A DNA stretch of 64,000 bases from Pyricularia pennisetigena (taxonomy: Eukaryota; Ascomycota; Sordariomycetes; Magnaporthales; Pyriculariaceae). Made by a program: the position numbers and the translations under genes. The notes under the pieces were generated by a model. The model made no database searches. It was not told where the DNA came from and saw only the letters and a program-made list of their open reading frames with translations. Positions 33,593 through 43,832 of this stretch are shown piece by piece (position 1 is the first letter of the stretch; every line of letters starts with the position of its first letter). The DNA lies in NCBI RefSeq assembly GCF_004337985.1, contig NC_043743.1, forward strand, positions 3,984,580-4,048,579, given 5' to 3'.

Positions 33593-35453
33593 TCACTGGC
33601 CCTCTGTTAACACCCTGGTCCAGTCAAACTTCCTCCACCGCTTTTTGAAGTCGTCCGTCCGGCTATCCGACCTCGACCACCTCGGCTGCTTCTTGATGAG
33701 GTCCATGTCCGAATCGAGCATACCGCCGATGATCTCCCGTGCGAACTGATCCCCCCTGGGCCAGCTGGACTCGTCCTCCACGACGTGGCCCAGCCCGCCG
33801 TCCAAGTTGAACCAAACGTGGAAGTAGGGCGCCTCCTTGGCGATGCTCCGACGAAAGGCGAGCTTGCCCAGCCCCTCGCGCGCCTTTTTGGCCGTGTCGA
33901 TGTACTTTTTGTGCTGCGACCACTCCTCGCCCACCGTCAGCATGGCCTCCTTGAAGAAAGCCGGTGCCGTGTCCCCCTGTTCGTAGGGGATGGGCACGGC
34001 CACCATGTGCGCGTGTCCGCGGCGGTGCGGAGCCGCCGCGTTCTCGTAAAATAGCACCTCCCGCCCTTGGTCGTGGTACAGGCGCGTGAGGGACTTCATA
34101 AAGTTTCGCATCTCCTCCCATTCGTCGTCGTCGCACTCGAGCAGGTTCTGGCGGTGGCTGAGCGGGACCAGGACGGCGCCGCCTTCCGCACCGTTGTTGA
34201 GCTCTGGGCCCGGAGCTAGGGTCATGTAGACGCGCGTAGCGAGCGAGACGACGGGGGCGATGGGCAGGTTGCGCGGCGGCTCGCGGTCTTCGTGGTGGCA
34301 GAGCGGGCAGCTCTCGAGGATCTTGTTCATGCGCTGGAACTCGCCCACAGCCAGGGCCTTGAGCGCCGCGTCCGATTTGTGTGTGCGCTTGGCCAGCCGC
34401 TCTGCGTTCTCCTCCATGTACTCGAGGTCGTTGTCGAACTTGGCGTCGCGCGCGATCCGCTCCGCCATCTTCATGCCGTCGCCACCTGCCTGGCCCTTGG
34501 TGCGCTTCTCCTCGCGGACCATATCGTCAATCGTCATGTCGTCGTTGGCGACCAAGGTCCCGCGCTCCCGGCCGCGCTTGGTGTCGAGCGCCTTGGTCTC
34601 GGCACGGTGGCCGCCTGCCGCGAGCATGCGGCTATGCGAGGCATCCAGGACGACGGCGCGGTCGTTGGATACGCCCGAGGTGAAGGATGTCATCGCTGCA
34701 TTGTATTCGGCCTCGAGCTTCTCGGCATCAGGGGCTCGGCGGAGTTTCGCCTTCATCATGGCTGCACGCATCCTATTCAGTGTTGTTTGATCGATGCGCG
34801 CGGCGGGTGGGTCGTCTACCACGACGGCCTGCTCTGGTGGAGAGTCCGCAGCGTCTTGGACTTCGCTTGGGCGACTCTCGTCGATATTTCGCTCTTTATA
34901 CAGCTCCCCGGTAGGACCCTCTTTGCTCTTGTAACCACTGCCATACGTCCTGCGCCTGTCCATCTCAATTCTTTCCTCCCGGGCATCGTCAAATTCGCGA
35001 ATGCTCCCGAAAGTCTCGGCCCCAACCTCATCCACAGGCCGTCCTGTCCTCTTGGCAGTGTCGTAGACTCCTTTTAGTTTGGTCATGCGCCACTGCGAGC
35101 CTTCATCTCCAAATTTGTAGCTGACTTCAGCTTGGGTCGGGACCTGCAGGTCTTCAAAGGCCTTGCCGCTGTTCATTGCAGCTAGCACACCGCTGTTGAG
35201 CTCCCGTTCCGAGATGAAACGTTGCTCAGGCTCCTTCTTGACGGGGCCCTTGTCTTTCTGTGGTCGATGGACGTAGTCGACATCAAGGGCTGACGGCGCA
35301 GTCATCCAAGAGTCCCTGACAGGCCGAGCCCCAGCTTCGGCGGATGGTGTCTCCTCGTCTGGTAGCGGAAGGTCCTCCTTGGGGTCATGAGATTGGATGT
35401 AGCTCGGTTCGCCAAAATCATCACCTCCACGCCCATGTCGACGACTGGGCGAG

Positions 35454-35485
<32 letters not shown>

Positions 35486-35785
35486 CGAGCTATCCTTGTC
35501 GCGGTCATATTCATCCTCGTCCTTTCGGGATCTTTTGTGTCGGTGTCCATGTTCGTCGCGGTCCTGGTCACGTTCACGAGAGTCATGCCTCCTGTGCTTG
35601 TGTCTATGTCCGTCCGAGTCGCGATGGTGATCGCGATTTCTCTCACGGTCGCCAGTGCGATCTGAGGACCTGTCGCGTCGATGGTGATGTCGGCGTTTCT
35701 CTTTGCGTTCGGCTCTTTCTTGTTCGCGTTCTCTTTCGGCCTTGTCCGCGGCCAATTGCTTCTCAAAATCGTCCAGGCCGTCCAT
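33593..35785 (-). CDS. CWF19: CWF19-like pre-mRNA splicing factor
   Basis: Cwf19 associates with Cdc5/Prp19-containing spliceosomes; the metazoan CWF19L1/Drn1 group helps recruit the debranching enzyme. This single-exon gene encodes 730 residues. Residues 1-120 are an Arg/His/Asp-rich tract (RDRSSDRTGDRERNR, then HRHRHRHRHR). The centre is charged and helical. The C-terminal third has the CwfJ_C_1 zinc/HIT-like region, beginning CPLCHH near residue 490 and including the HIT-type PHRRGHAHMVAVPIP. CwfJ_C_2 follows, ending KKRWRKFDWTRVL, the family's typical finish. Length fits the CWF19L2 branch. Start at 35785 (MDGLDDFEKQLAADKA) matches homologues. Confidence 0.93.
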
Positions 35786-36139
35786 TTTGGGCGGTTGAAC
35801 TGATTACGATATAGTTCAAAGCCGATATGGCGATTTGAATACTATACTCTCGATAAATCCAGGCTGGTTATATAAATGGTAGTTCTAGAGTGGTGAAGTG
35901 CGTGGTCGGAGAGCTTCGTTTTGTTTGTGCAGGGGTGTGATGTCAGTTTTCTCCAGAAATTAAAATAAATACCCCTGTCAATATCCGACTTGGCGCCATC
36001 AAACCCATCAGTGGGCGGGGCTAAATTTCTCGCCGCATTCCCCGCCTAACATGTTTCTTTTCAGCACTACTACTACCACATCCCTATTGAGCATTACAGT
36101 TTTTGGCAGATCCGGAAGCAGTGCACTTTAAAAAAAAAA
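35786..36139. promoter_or_regulatory. Divergent promoter region CWF19/GPN1
   Basis: 354 bp between the two start codons. An A9 run ends right at the GPN1 ATG (about 36131-36139), which leaves an A-rich translation start context. No other motif is distinctive. Confidence 0.45.
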
Positions 36140-37435
36140 ATGGCGTCAGAACCGGCCACATCCGCTGCGACCAGCGGCAAGGCTGACAAGCCTGTGGCCA
36201 TCGTCTGCGTGGGCATGGCAGGTCAGTTGCGCCGCGGCTTTCACTTGTGTTTGCGCAAAGCTAACTCGGGACTTGGTGTCGCGGCAGGCTCCGGCAAGAC
36301 TACCTTTATGCAGCGCATAAACGCCCACCTTCACGGCAAGAAGGATCCTCCGTACGTCATCAACCTCGATCCAGCTGTGCTCAACGTGCCCTTCGACAGC
36401 AACATCGACATTCGCGACTCGGTCAACTACAAGGAGGTCATGAAGCAGTACAACCTCGGACCCAACGGCGGCATCCTCACATCTCTGAACCTTTTCGCGA
36501 CAAAGGTCGATCAGATATTGAACCTGCTGGAGAAGCGCACAGCCCGAGACACGCCAGAGAACGCCGGTCGCAAGCCCATCGAGCACATCCTGGTCGACAC
36601 GCCCGGCCAGATCGAGGCCTTTGTGTGGTCGGCCAGCGGCACGATCCTGCTCGAGTCGCTGGCTTCGTCCTTCCCGACCGTGATCGCGTACGTGGTCGAC
36701 ACGCCGCGCACCCGCTCGACCAGCACCTTCATGAGCAACATGCTCTACGCCTGCAGCATCCTGTACAAGACCAAGCTGCCCATGATCCTCGTCTTCAACA
36801 AGACGGACGTGCAGGACGCGTCCTTTGCCAAGGAGTGGATGACCGACTTTGACGCCTTTCAGGCCGCGCTGCGCGAGGATGAAGAGCGCAACGCCTTCGG
36901 GTCCGCCGAGGGTGAGTCCGGGTCCGGCGGCAGCGGCTACATGAGCAGCCTGCTCAACAGCATGAGCATGATGCTCGACGAGTTCTACGCGCACCTCAAC
37001 GTCGTGGGCGTCAGCTCCATGACGGGCCACGGCGTCGACGATTTCTTCACGGCCGTCGCCGAAAAGGCGGAAGAGTTCCGTCGCGACTACCAACCCGAGC
37101 TGGAGCGGAGGCGGGAGGAGCGCGAGGAGGCAAAGAAGCTCATTCGGGAGCAGGAGCTTGACAAGATGATGAAGGGCATGTCTTTTGCGGGCGACAAGGG
37201 AGGGGCTGGTGCTTCCGGCAGCAAGGACGACGAGGAGGACGAGAATCCGGATATTGCTGCGTTGGGGAGGAGGGTTGACGCTATAGACTCGGACGACTCG
37301 GTCGCTGATGATGACGAGATGGACGATGAGGGGTTGAAGGCAAGATATGAGGCGGCGCTGAACGATGCGAATGCGTCGATGAACCAGGACGCCAGCTTTG
37401 CCAACTACCTGCGGTCTCAGGCCAACCAGCAATGA
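36140..37435 (+). CDS. GPN1: GPN-loop GTPase 1 (NPA3/XAB1)
   Basis: Gpn1/Npa3 is a cytoplasmic GTPase that helps assemble RNA polymerase II and import it to the nucleus. Exons 36140-36221 and 36288-37435 join in phase 1 to give about 409 residues. The Walker A motif GMAGSGKT spans residues 25-32 and is created by the splice, the GPN motif (LGPNGG) lies near residue 85, and the G3-like DTPGQIE, NKTD and acidic C-terminus ([24 protein letters not shown]) are in place. The 66-bp intron has a GCTAAC branch point and keeps the frame open, so an unspliced reading would insert 22 residues into the nucleotide-binding loop. Splicing is inferred from the strict conservation of that loop. Confidence 0.94.
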   Translation: MASEPATSAATSGKADKPVAIVCVGMAGQLRRGFHLCLRKANSGLGVAAGSGKTTFMQRINAHLHGKKDPPYVINLDPAVLNVPFDSNIDIRDSVNYKEVMKQYNLGPNGGILTSLNLFATKVDQILNLLEKRTARDTPENAGRKPIEHILVDTPGQIEAFVWSASGTILLESLASSFPTVIAYVVDTPRTRSTSTFMSNMLYACSILYKTKLPMILVFNKTDVQDASFAKEWMTDFDAFQAALREDEERNAFGSAEGESGSGGSGYMSSLLNSMSMMLDEFYAHLNVVGVSSMTGHGVDDFFTAVAEKAEEFRRDYQPELERRREEREEAKKLIREQELDKMMKGMSFAGDKGGAGASGSKDDEEDENPDIAALGRRVDAIDSDDSVADDDEMDDEGLKARYEAALNDANASMNQDASFANYLRSQANQQ

Positions 37436-37585
37436 GGGGGTCAGTGAGCAATGCGTAGGATCAGTGGGTGGTGTTGGGAGGGGGATGGGCATCGGGCATG
37501 TACTAGCATCAGGCGGCGTTAAATCAGGGTCATTACTTCGTATTTGTGATACCAAAAGAATTGGATTCTATAGAAAAGACGGGCT

Positions 37586-37637
<52 letters not shown>

Positions 37638-37888
37638 CTGTTCACGGTAGCGGCCGCTGTCTTTGCACATTTTTCCACATGTCCTTCTGCCATTGCCAAC
37701 TCCAAACTCCATCCATTATCATAACCTGGGCGTGCGATTTCAAGAGTCGCTGCCTTGGATTTAAATTGCATCAGTCCCGCCCATTCACCGTGTCTGTCGA
37801 CTTTACGCCGTAATGCTAGTCCCAAACCAGTTTGATACAAAAGTATCACTCGAGAGCAAGGGACCATCCATCGCTGTTGAATATGCGG
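37436..37888. other. Convergent 3' region GPN1/RPC10 with T51 homopolymer
   Basis: Contains an uninterrupted T51 tract at 37587-37637 and nothing coding. Homopolymer length may be unreliable. Confidence 0.6.
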
Positions 37889-38215
37889 TCATCGCGCCTC
37901 GAACTCGATCATGCTGATTACAAACCAATACCTCGTCAGCTACCGTTAACCGTGACCGCTTCCGAGTCATCTACGGAATGTCAGCTATGCGGCGCAAAGC
38001 AAAACTCACCGATTCGTTCTGTTCTTGTACAAGACACGGCATCCGCACTCGGTGCACCGGATAGGGTCGCGGCGGTTCATCTCGAATTTGAAGCCGCAGT
38101 CGCCGCAGCTGTAGAGGATCGGCTGGCTGGGGGCGGCCGACACGGCGCCACCGCTGGCACCGCCTTGGCTCTGGCTGGCGCCGCCGGTGGGCATTTGGTA
38201 CTCTTCGCGAGACAT
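37889..38215 (-). CDS. RPC10: RNA polymerases I/II/III common subunit ABC10-alpha (RPABC4)
   Basis: This is the smallest shared subunit of the three nuclear RNA polymerases. Exon 1 38215-38010 and a 25-nt exon 2 (37913-37889) are separated by a 96-bp intron with donor GTGAGT and acceptor ATCAG. Total 76 residues, as expected. The zinc ribbon has Cys37-Gly-Asp-Cys40 and Cys54-Thr-Glu-Cys57. The last exon supplies the invariant C-terminal RMIEFEAR (RLVQFEAR in yeast), which is the evidence for the splice. The N-terminal 30 residues are Gly/Ser/Ala-rich and poorly conserved. It diverges from the HIT gene, sharing a 670-bp upstream region. Confidence 0.95.
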
Positions 38216-38886
38216 GTTTGTCTCTTTTTTTTTTTTTTTTTTTTGGTTGGTTCGGTGTGTGAGTGCGTGCGAAAAGTGCTGAGAATATCGATTATGGTAA
38301 CGTCATGAAAAAAAAGCGCGTGTTGTGATAAATGACTTGGTTGCGGAGCGCGTCTGCAATCAAAGGGAAGACTGGATGGAGGAGGTGGGGGGGGAAATCA
38401 AGGCCGGAAAAATTGGGCGGTGAGATGGCAGAACTTTCTGCGATAGGATGCTTACATCATCGCAGCCTGCAGGGGGAAGCTTTTGGGATGCAGGCGAAGC
38501 TAACGCCGGGACCCTAACCCTGCGTCCCCAATGCCTCGGTCCGGCTTGTTTGGACCGCATCGTGAATGAACCTGGAAACTCACTCACAAGGCGCAGTCAT
38601 TAAGATCAACTGGCAGACCCTGCTTTAGTTTACAACACCCCCTCAAGCGATGTACTATTAATAGTCAAGCTGCTTCCGGGATATCTGCCTATCAGCCAGA
38701 TCTCAGATCTCTCAGATGATCTTGAATTAATTTCAGTAGAAACCTTCTGAGATGGTGCAACTCTACGAGAGTTGAGAGCTGTCGATTTATTGCAATTGTT
38801 TCCCACCAAAAGGGGAGGGACAGAAAAAAAAGAGAGAGAGAGATTTAAAACGTCTCAAGCCCAGACAGGTCAAACCCTTTTAAAGG
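38216..38886. promoter_or_regulatory. Divergent upstream region RPC10/HIT gene
   Basis: 670 bp with a T-run directly upstream of RPC10 (about 38226-38244) and a GA-rich tract (AGAGAGAGAG) near 38832-38841 upstream of the HIT gene. These are likely promoter or leader elements of a generic kind. Confidence 0.4.
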
Positions 38887-39495
38887 ATGGACAAGCCCGG
38901 CAGCAAAGACGAACCTCGGGCGCCGGAGGACGGGCGCTGCCCGTTCTGCAACATCTCGAACCAATACGTGCCGTACGACCCACAAGCGCCGCCACCGGCC
39001 AGCTCCGAGGCCATCTCGCCGGCGCGGACGCGGACGGACCCGGACACGTTCCTGCTGCTGTCGACGCCGCTGCTGGTGGCGTTCCTGGACATCATGCCGC
39101 TGTCGCGCGGGCACGTGCTGCTGTGCCCGCGGGCGCACCGGCGCAAGCTGACGGCCGTGACGGCGGCCGAGGCGCGCGAGCTGGGCTTCTTTGTGCGCGT
39201 GCTGTCCGAGGCCGTCATGCGCGCCACGGGCGTGGCCGACTGGAACGTGGTGCAGAACAACGGCGCCGCCGCCGCCCAGGTCGTGCCGCACATGCACTTC
39301 CACATCATCCCCCGGCCCGAGATCCGCGAGCAGGGCCGGTGGAGCGACCGCTTCACCATGTTTGGGAGGGGTCGGCGCTCCGACCTCGACGAGGACGAGG
39401 CCGTCGAGCTGGCGGCCAGGATAAGGGAGTGCGTGGCCGAGGTCCTGAGGGAGGACGATCGGCAGGGTGGGCAGGGGTTCAGGTCCAAGTTATGA
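38887..39495 (+). CDS. HIT-family nucleotide hydrolase/transferase
   Basis: HIT proteins act on nucleoside phosphoramidates or dinucleoside polyphosphates through a His-phi-His-phi-His motif. The single-exon 202-residue product has an N-terminal CPFC (residues 18-21, a possible zinc site), FLDIMPLSRGHVLLCPRAH in the middle, the helix WNVVQNNGAAAAQVVPHMHF, and the catalytic H135-M-H137-F-H139 followed by IIPRPE. The C-terminal Arg/Glu-rich helix (ELAARIRECVAEVL) is usual for fungal members. The layout resembles the HINT branch, but the exact substrate cannot be told from sequence. Unusually GC-rich coding region. Confidence 0.92.
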   Translation: MDKPGSKDEPRAPEDGRCPFCNISNQYVPYDPQAPPPASSEAISPARTRTDPDTFLLLSTPLLVAFLDIMPLSRGHVLLCPRAHRRKLTAVTAAEARELGFFVRVLSEAVMRATGVADWNVVQNNGAAAAQVVPHMHFHIIPRPEIREQGRWSDRFTMFGRGRRSDLDEDEAVELAARIRECVAEVLREDDRQGGQGFRSKL

Positions 39496-39596
39496 CGGGT
39501 GCCTTGCTCTCGCCGAAAAGTTGAAACCCTATCACGACCGTGCCTACGCATCTTTGTCCGAGTACTACATGAAACTCTCTGTTGTGTGTGTATGTA

Positions 39597-39643
39597 TGTA
39601 TCATGTATCATGTATCCTGTATCACGTATCATGTATCATGTAT
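39597..39643. repeat. Heptanucleotide tandem repeat (TGTATCA)n
   Basis: Six consecutive 7-bp units with two single-base variants (TGTATCC, CGTATCA), plus a partial seventh, about 100 bp past the HIT stop codon, probably in its 3' UTR. The rest of 39496-40061 is AT-rich 3' sequence between converging genes, with A-runs near 39853-39868. Confidence 0.85.
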
Positions 39644-40061
39644 TTAATAGAATACTGGATTCGGGTTGTGTTTCCAATTCTTTATTTTGTTTTTTTATTA
39701 TTTACTTGTTTAATCATCCATTACTCAATGTAGCCAACCTCACACGTCAAGGTGCTAATCCTTGAGCCAACACTACAAGCAAACCTACCGACACCAAGTA
39801 GCGCGGTTTTCAATCGTCAATTCGTGATACTATATCTCCTGGTCCTGTATCCAAAAAAAAAAAAAAAAGTATATCAAACTCGCTTTCTGATACGACTGCT
39901 CATCCGAGCAGATTTACTGTATCTCTGATGCAATCAATCTTTGTGCAATGCTCGAAAAAAAAATGCCCAAAGCTCCCTAAAATGTCCCCAAGAACGCCTC
40001 TTTTTCTCAAAAGAAAAGCAAAGTAGAGAGAGAAAAAAAATCCACAGAGAATTAATACTCT

Positions 40062-41724
40062 TTACTCAATGGCGGCAGCACTGTCCGGGCAGCCCTTAAT
40101 GGGGTTGATGCTGTGCTCGTCAAAACTGAGCTTGAAGTCGTCGCCCAGCTCCTTGCGGAGGGCTGTCGTGACGGCCTCGAGCACGTTCTTGAAGACGCCA
40201 AAGTTGGCCGGGTTCTCCTCGTCGTTGTCGCCGCCCTGGAACACACCGGTGCGCACCAGACACGTGTTCCAGCCGTACATGTTGCCGCCGACAATATCCG
40301 AGGCCGGGTTGTCGCCGATCATGTAGATGTTCTCGGGCAGGCGCTCGTCCTCCTCGCCGTAGAGCTGGCCCATCCATGAGGTCAGCACCTCGTCGGCGTA
40401 CTTGTAGGTTGCCAGCTCGGGCTTGCCGTAGACTGTACGCTCCAGGTCGACGCCGGTCTGTCAGTGTGAGATGAGTTGAGGTTAGCAAACAAAACTCTCG
40501 ACTTGTACATATTTGTTATGATTGATGATAGATCCATCATCTACTTACCAATGACTTGTACATGGCCTCAAGTCCAATCCTGAAAGCACCTTGGCTCATC
40601 CTGGGAATGGGGTGCTCGGTAGGGCAAAGCATGTCGCCCTGCGAGAAGTAGATGGGGATGCGGCGCGACACGGGGTCGTCGCGGCACAGGGTGTGCAGCC
40701 TACCATCTTCGGACCTCAGCAGGTCCATGATGATCTGCATGTCGGTGGCGTAGTCGCGCGAGTCGGAGAAGACGAGGATGGCCTCGATGTTGGTCTTGCT
40801 AAAATCCCTGGGGCGGGCGTGCTTCCTCTCCTCGTCGGTGAAGACCCTGTAGGGAGCAATGGTGGGGTCCCAGGCGACGATGTCGTTGGGGACAACGACG
40901 TCCTTGAAGCCGTAGAGCTCGGCGACGTCGCGGCACTTTGTGCCCTCACCGCCGACAACCAGCACCGTGTTGTAGTAGGCCGCCAGGGCCGACATGGGCG
41001 TGTGCGACTGGATGAACTGGGCCGTGTCGACCTTGCTGCCCAGGATCTTGGTCAGCTGGTCGCAGCGGGCCTGCTCGGGCTTGCCGGAGCCGTTGGTCAG
41101 GAAGATGTGCGGGATCGGCATGCCGAGCTCGTTGTCACCGTTGAGGATCTCGAGCACGCGCTTGCCCTCGGGAATCAGCCTGTCGCCGTGGACCAGGACA
41201 CCGTCAATGTCAAAGGCAAAGGCCATGTTCTTGACCTTCTTGACCTTGGCGGCCTGCACGTCCTGGATCTGCGACTGGATGATGTGGCGCGAGGACTGCA
41301 GCACAGGCATGGCCGGCCGCGAAGTCTTGGAGCCCTCATCCTCCGACGGCCTGTGGATAGACGACAGCCGCGAGCGCCTGTGGATGCGCGGGATGGGGAG
41401 CGAAGTCCCAAAGGAGTTGCGGGAGCCGCGGCGGTCGCGCATCGACGGCGACATGGACAGGTTGTGCATGTACTTCTCTGCGTCCGAAACCGAGGGCCGA
41501 GTGGCCGGCACCTCGATGGGGTCTGACGACTCCTCTCCGATGCCGTCAGGGCCAGGGATGGGGAGGCTTGTGCGGGGAGACAGGGCGTCTTCGAGCACAG
41601 CGCCGCTCTTCACGGGATGAGCAGCTCCGTTGCCGTTAGTGTGTCCATTGGTGCCGTTAGTCTTGGTGGGAGGGCCTGTGGGGTTGGGGTCGACACCAAA
41701 GTCGACATCTGCAAAGGTAGGCAT
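40062..41724 (-). CDS. HAD-superfamily hydrolase, CECR5/HDHD5-like
   Basis: A haloacid dehalogenase-type phosphatase of the CECR5 (yeast Ykr070w) family, thought to be mitochondrial; substrate unknown. Exons 41724-40549 and 40457-40062, 91-bp intron (donor GTAAGT, acceptor GACAG), 523 residues. The first 165 residues are low-complexity Ser/Pro/Asn with Arg patches, longer than in yeast. The catalytic HAD motif I is FAFDIDGVLVHG with Asp172 and Asp174, then motif II HIFLTNGSGK. The second exon begins TGVDLERTVYGKPE (motif III Lys) and contains motif IV MIGDNPASDIVGGNMYGW. The C-terminus is HSINPIKGCPDSAAAIE. No obvious presequence of the classical amphipathic type. Confidence 0.92.
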
Positions 41725-42680
41725 GCTGAGTGGGTTTTTGTGTGAATATGCCTAGATGTTGTTGTATGTATGTGTGAGATGATGAGCTGTTACAAAGGAA
41801 CGAACGAAAATCATGTAACAGACTTTTGAGCAGGAAGAATGACAATCAAGGTAAGAAAAGAGAGCGAGGTGCACACTCGATATGAGTCCGATATCAACCT
41901 TTATACTCTGTCAGTTTTGACGTCAGGCACTACCGTGCAAATTCACATGTAAGGCAGGAGGTAGTCAGATAACGCCATGGACCCCAGCATAAACACGTAA
42001 TAGGAGGGGCCAACTTTTTTTTTTTCTTTGAAAAAAAGGACCCTTTTCGTTGGGGTCCTTCGTTTCACTCTCTGCAGTCTAAACTCCATGATCTTCCATA
42101 TCGATACTGTTCCCTTACGTAGGACGTGTACAGTACTCTGCTGGCTCTGGCCGCCAGTGTTTGATCGGTTGGTGGTGTAAGTGGCTACACGCAGGGAGGT
42201 ACGTAGCAGGTGGTAGAACTATCCATCTCCACCCTGTCAATGTCGTTTACACCCATCCCCGCCGCGTTCGATAATGGGCCGGAAAAGGCCCGGTTTAGAC
42301 GGGCCTCACCGACTCAGTTATCGTCATGTCGAACAAAGCACGACGTCATTGTAAATTCACACCGAGTGCTTGGAAAACGCAGTGTCGAGCAATAAAAGCA
42401 AGCTACTCGGTTTTCCATGTAAAAATTGGGTCCAAAAGAGAGGGTTCCTGCTTTGATCGCCTCAACTGAAACTGCTTCGTTTCCGGGTCCAGCCGCAGGA
42501 GTGTGTGCGAGTCCACGTCACCATGGATCCCGAGTTAAAAAAAATCTTCCTCGGAGATCTCAGGGTCGAAAAGGTTACTCTGTTGGTTACTGTACTGTTG
42601 AGTACATTGCAGGACCCATATCGGGGCGCAATTACCGCAGTGATGCTTGTATTCTCGCATGATGCGAGTAGAAAAGTCTA

Positions 42681-42718
<38 letters not shown>

Positions 42719-43832
42719 CAGCACAAGGAAGAATAAAAATCTAGACCCAGTAAAAAGTCTGAGCTGGTTGGACAAAGCATTGCCAAATGGACAGATAAGG
42801 ATGGTCATTATCTTGCTTTGAGCTTTGGACAGTTACCGCACAGTGTCCAAGTCTAATCAGGGCCCTCACCTTTTTCCGGTCAGTCTCGAAGGGTCCCGGA
42901 GGTGCGGCTCCGCAAAACCGGGGCCAACTGCCGCGCCAAGTGGGCCGGGTCGCCGACAAGGCCGGGTTTTCGCCTGGTAGGGCCAGGCACGACATTGGAA
43001 CGCATGACATCATTGGATGGATACCGTCCCACGGGCCATCTTGGCCGTTGTTCTTTCATCCAATTAATAAGGTTCTTCCCTGGTGTGTTGCAAAGCAGAC
43101 AGCAACGAAAAAAAGAAAAAAAAAAAAACTCTGCACATGTCGTCTCATCCCTCGCTTATCGCTAATAATAAAGTGATTAGATAAAACCCACTCTTTTGCT
43201 TTGCCACGAACGAAAAAAGTTTTTTTTTTTTTTTCTTCAGTCTTCTTTTCAGCCGCTTCTAATCTTGGATCCACATATCACTCGACTTTTGCCTTGGCCA
43301 CTGAAGCTATACCGAGTCAGCTTCACATGTCATCACCAATGGATTGACGGTATCCCGGTGTCAAGGTCCATATTGACCATGAAGCGTGTCCTGTACAGTA
43401 CGTAACTACGTAACGCAGGTACGTAGGGGTTAGCTGGGCAAGCTGGGGCGTGTGTGATGGGTTTTGTCCTGCATTTCTGTTACCCAACAACGACTCGAAG
43501 GATTATGACAGTACAAGTACCTAAGAGGGTGTGAAGAAAGGGGAAAAGGACCATGCCTCAATGACGTCAGAATGGCCGCTTAGATTTGGTGGATTCACAT
43601 CAGCAGCGGGGGGTTTTGATTGCTGTCGGTGGTATCCTTGTGTGGCTCGCACGAATCGAGCTTCTCTTGTTTTTAGACAAAGTTGCTTGTGCATCTTGTG
43701 CTATACCGCCAACATAATCCAAACTCATCTTATATCCCAGAAGAAAAGAAGAAAAAAGAAAGATAACAGTAGAAGAGGAAGAATACACTCACTCACTCAC
43801 ACTCATATCTCACCCTCATCACCATCACCACA
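41725..43832. other. 2.1-kb intergenic region, no gene recognised
   Basis: Scanned in both strands: only short frames without family resemblance. It holds an A32 tract at about 42684-42715, T/A runs near 42017, 43119 and 43216, and CT-rich, CACTCACTCAC sequence just before the aldo/keto reductase start, a typical fungal leader. Confidence 0.45.

Noticed and set aside
36146..37555. A 469-codon open frame antisense to GPN1
   Set aside because: It mirrors the GC-rich codon pattern of GPN1, has no recognisable domain, and the sense frame has all GPN GTPase motifs.
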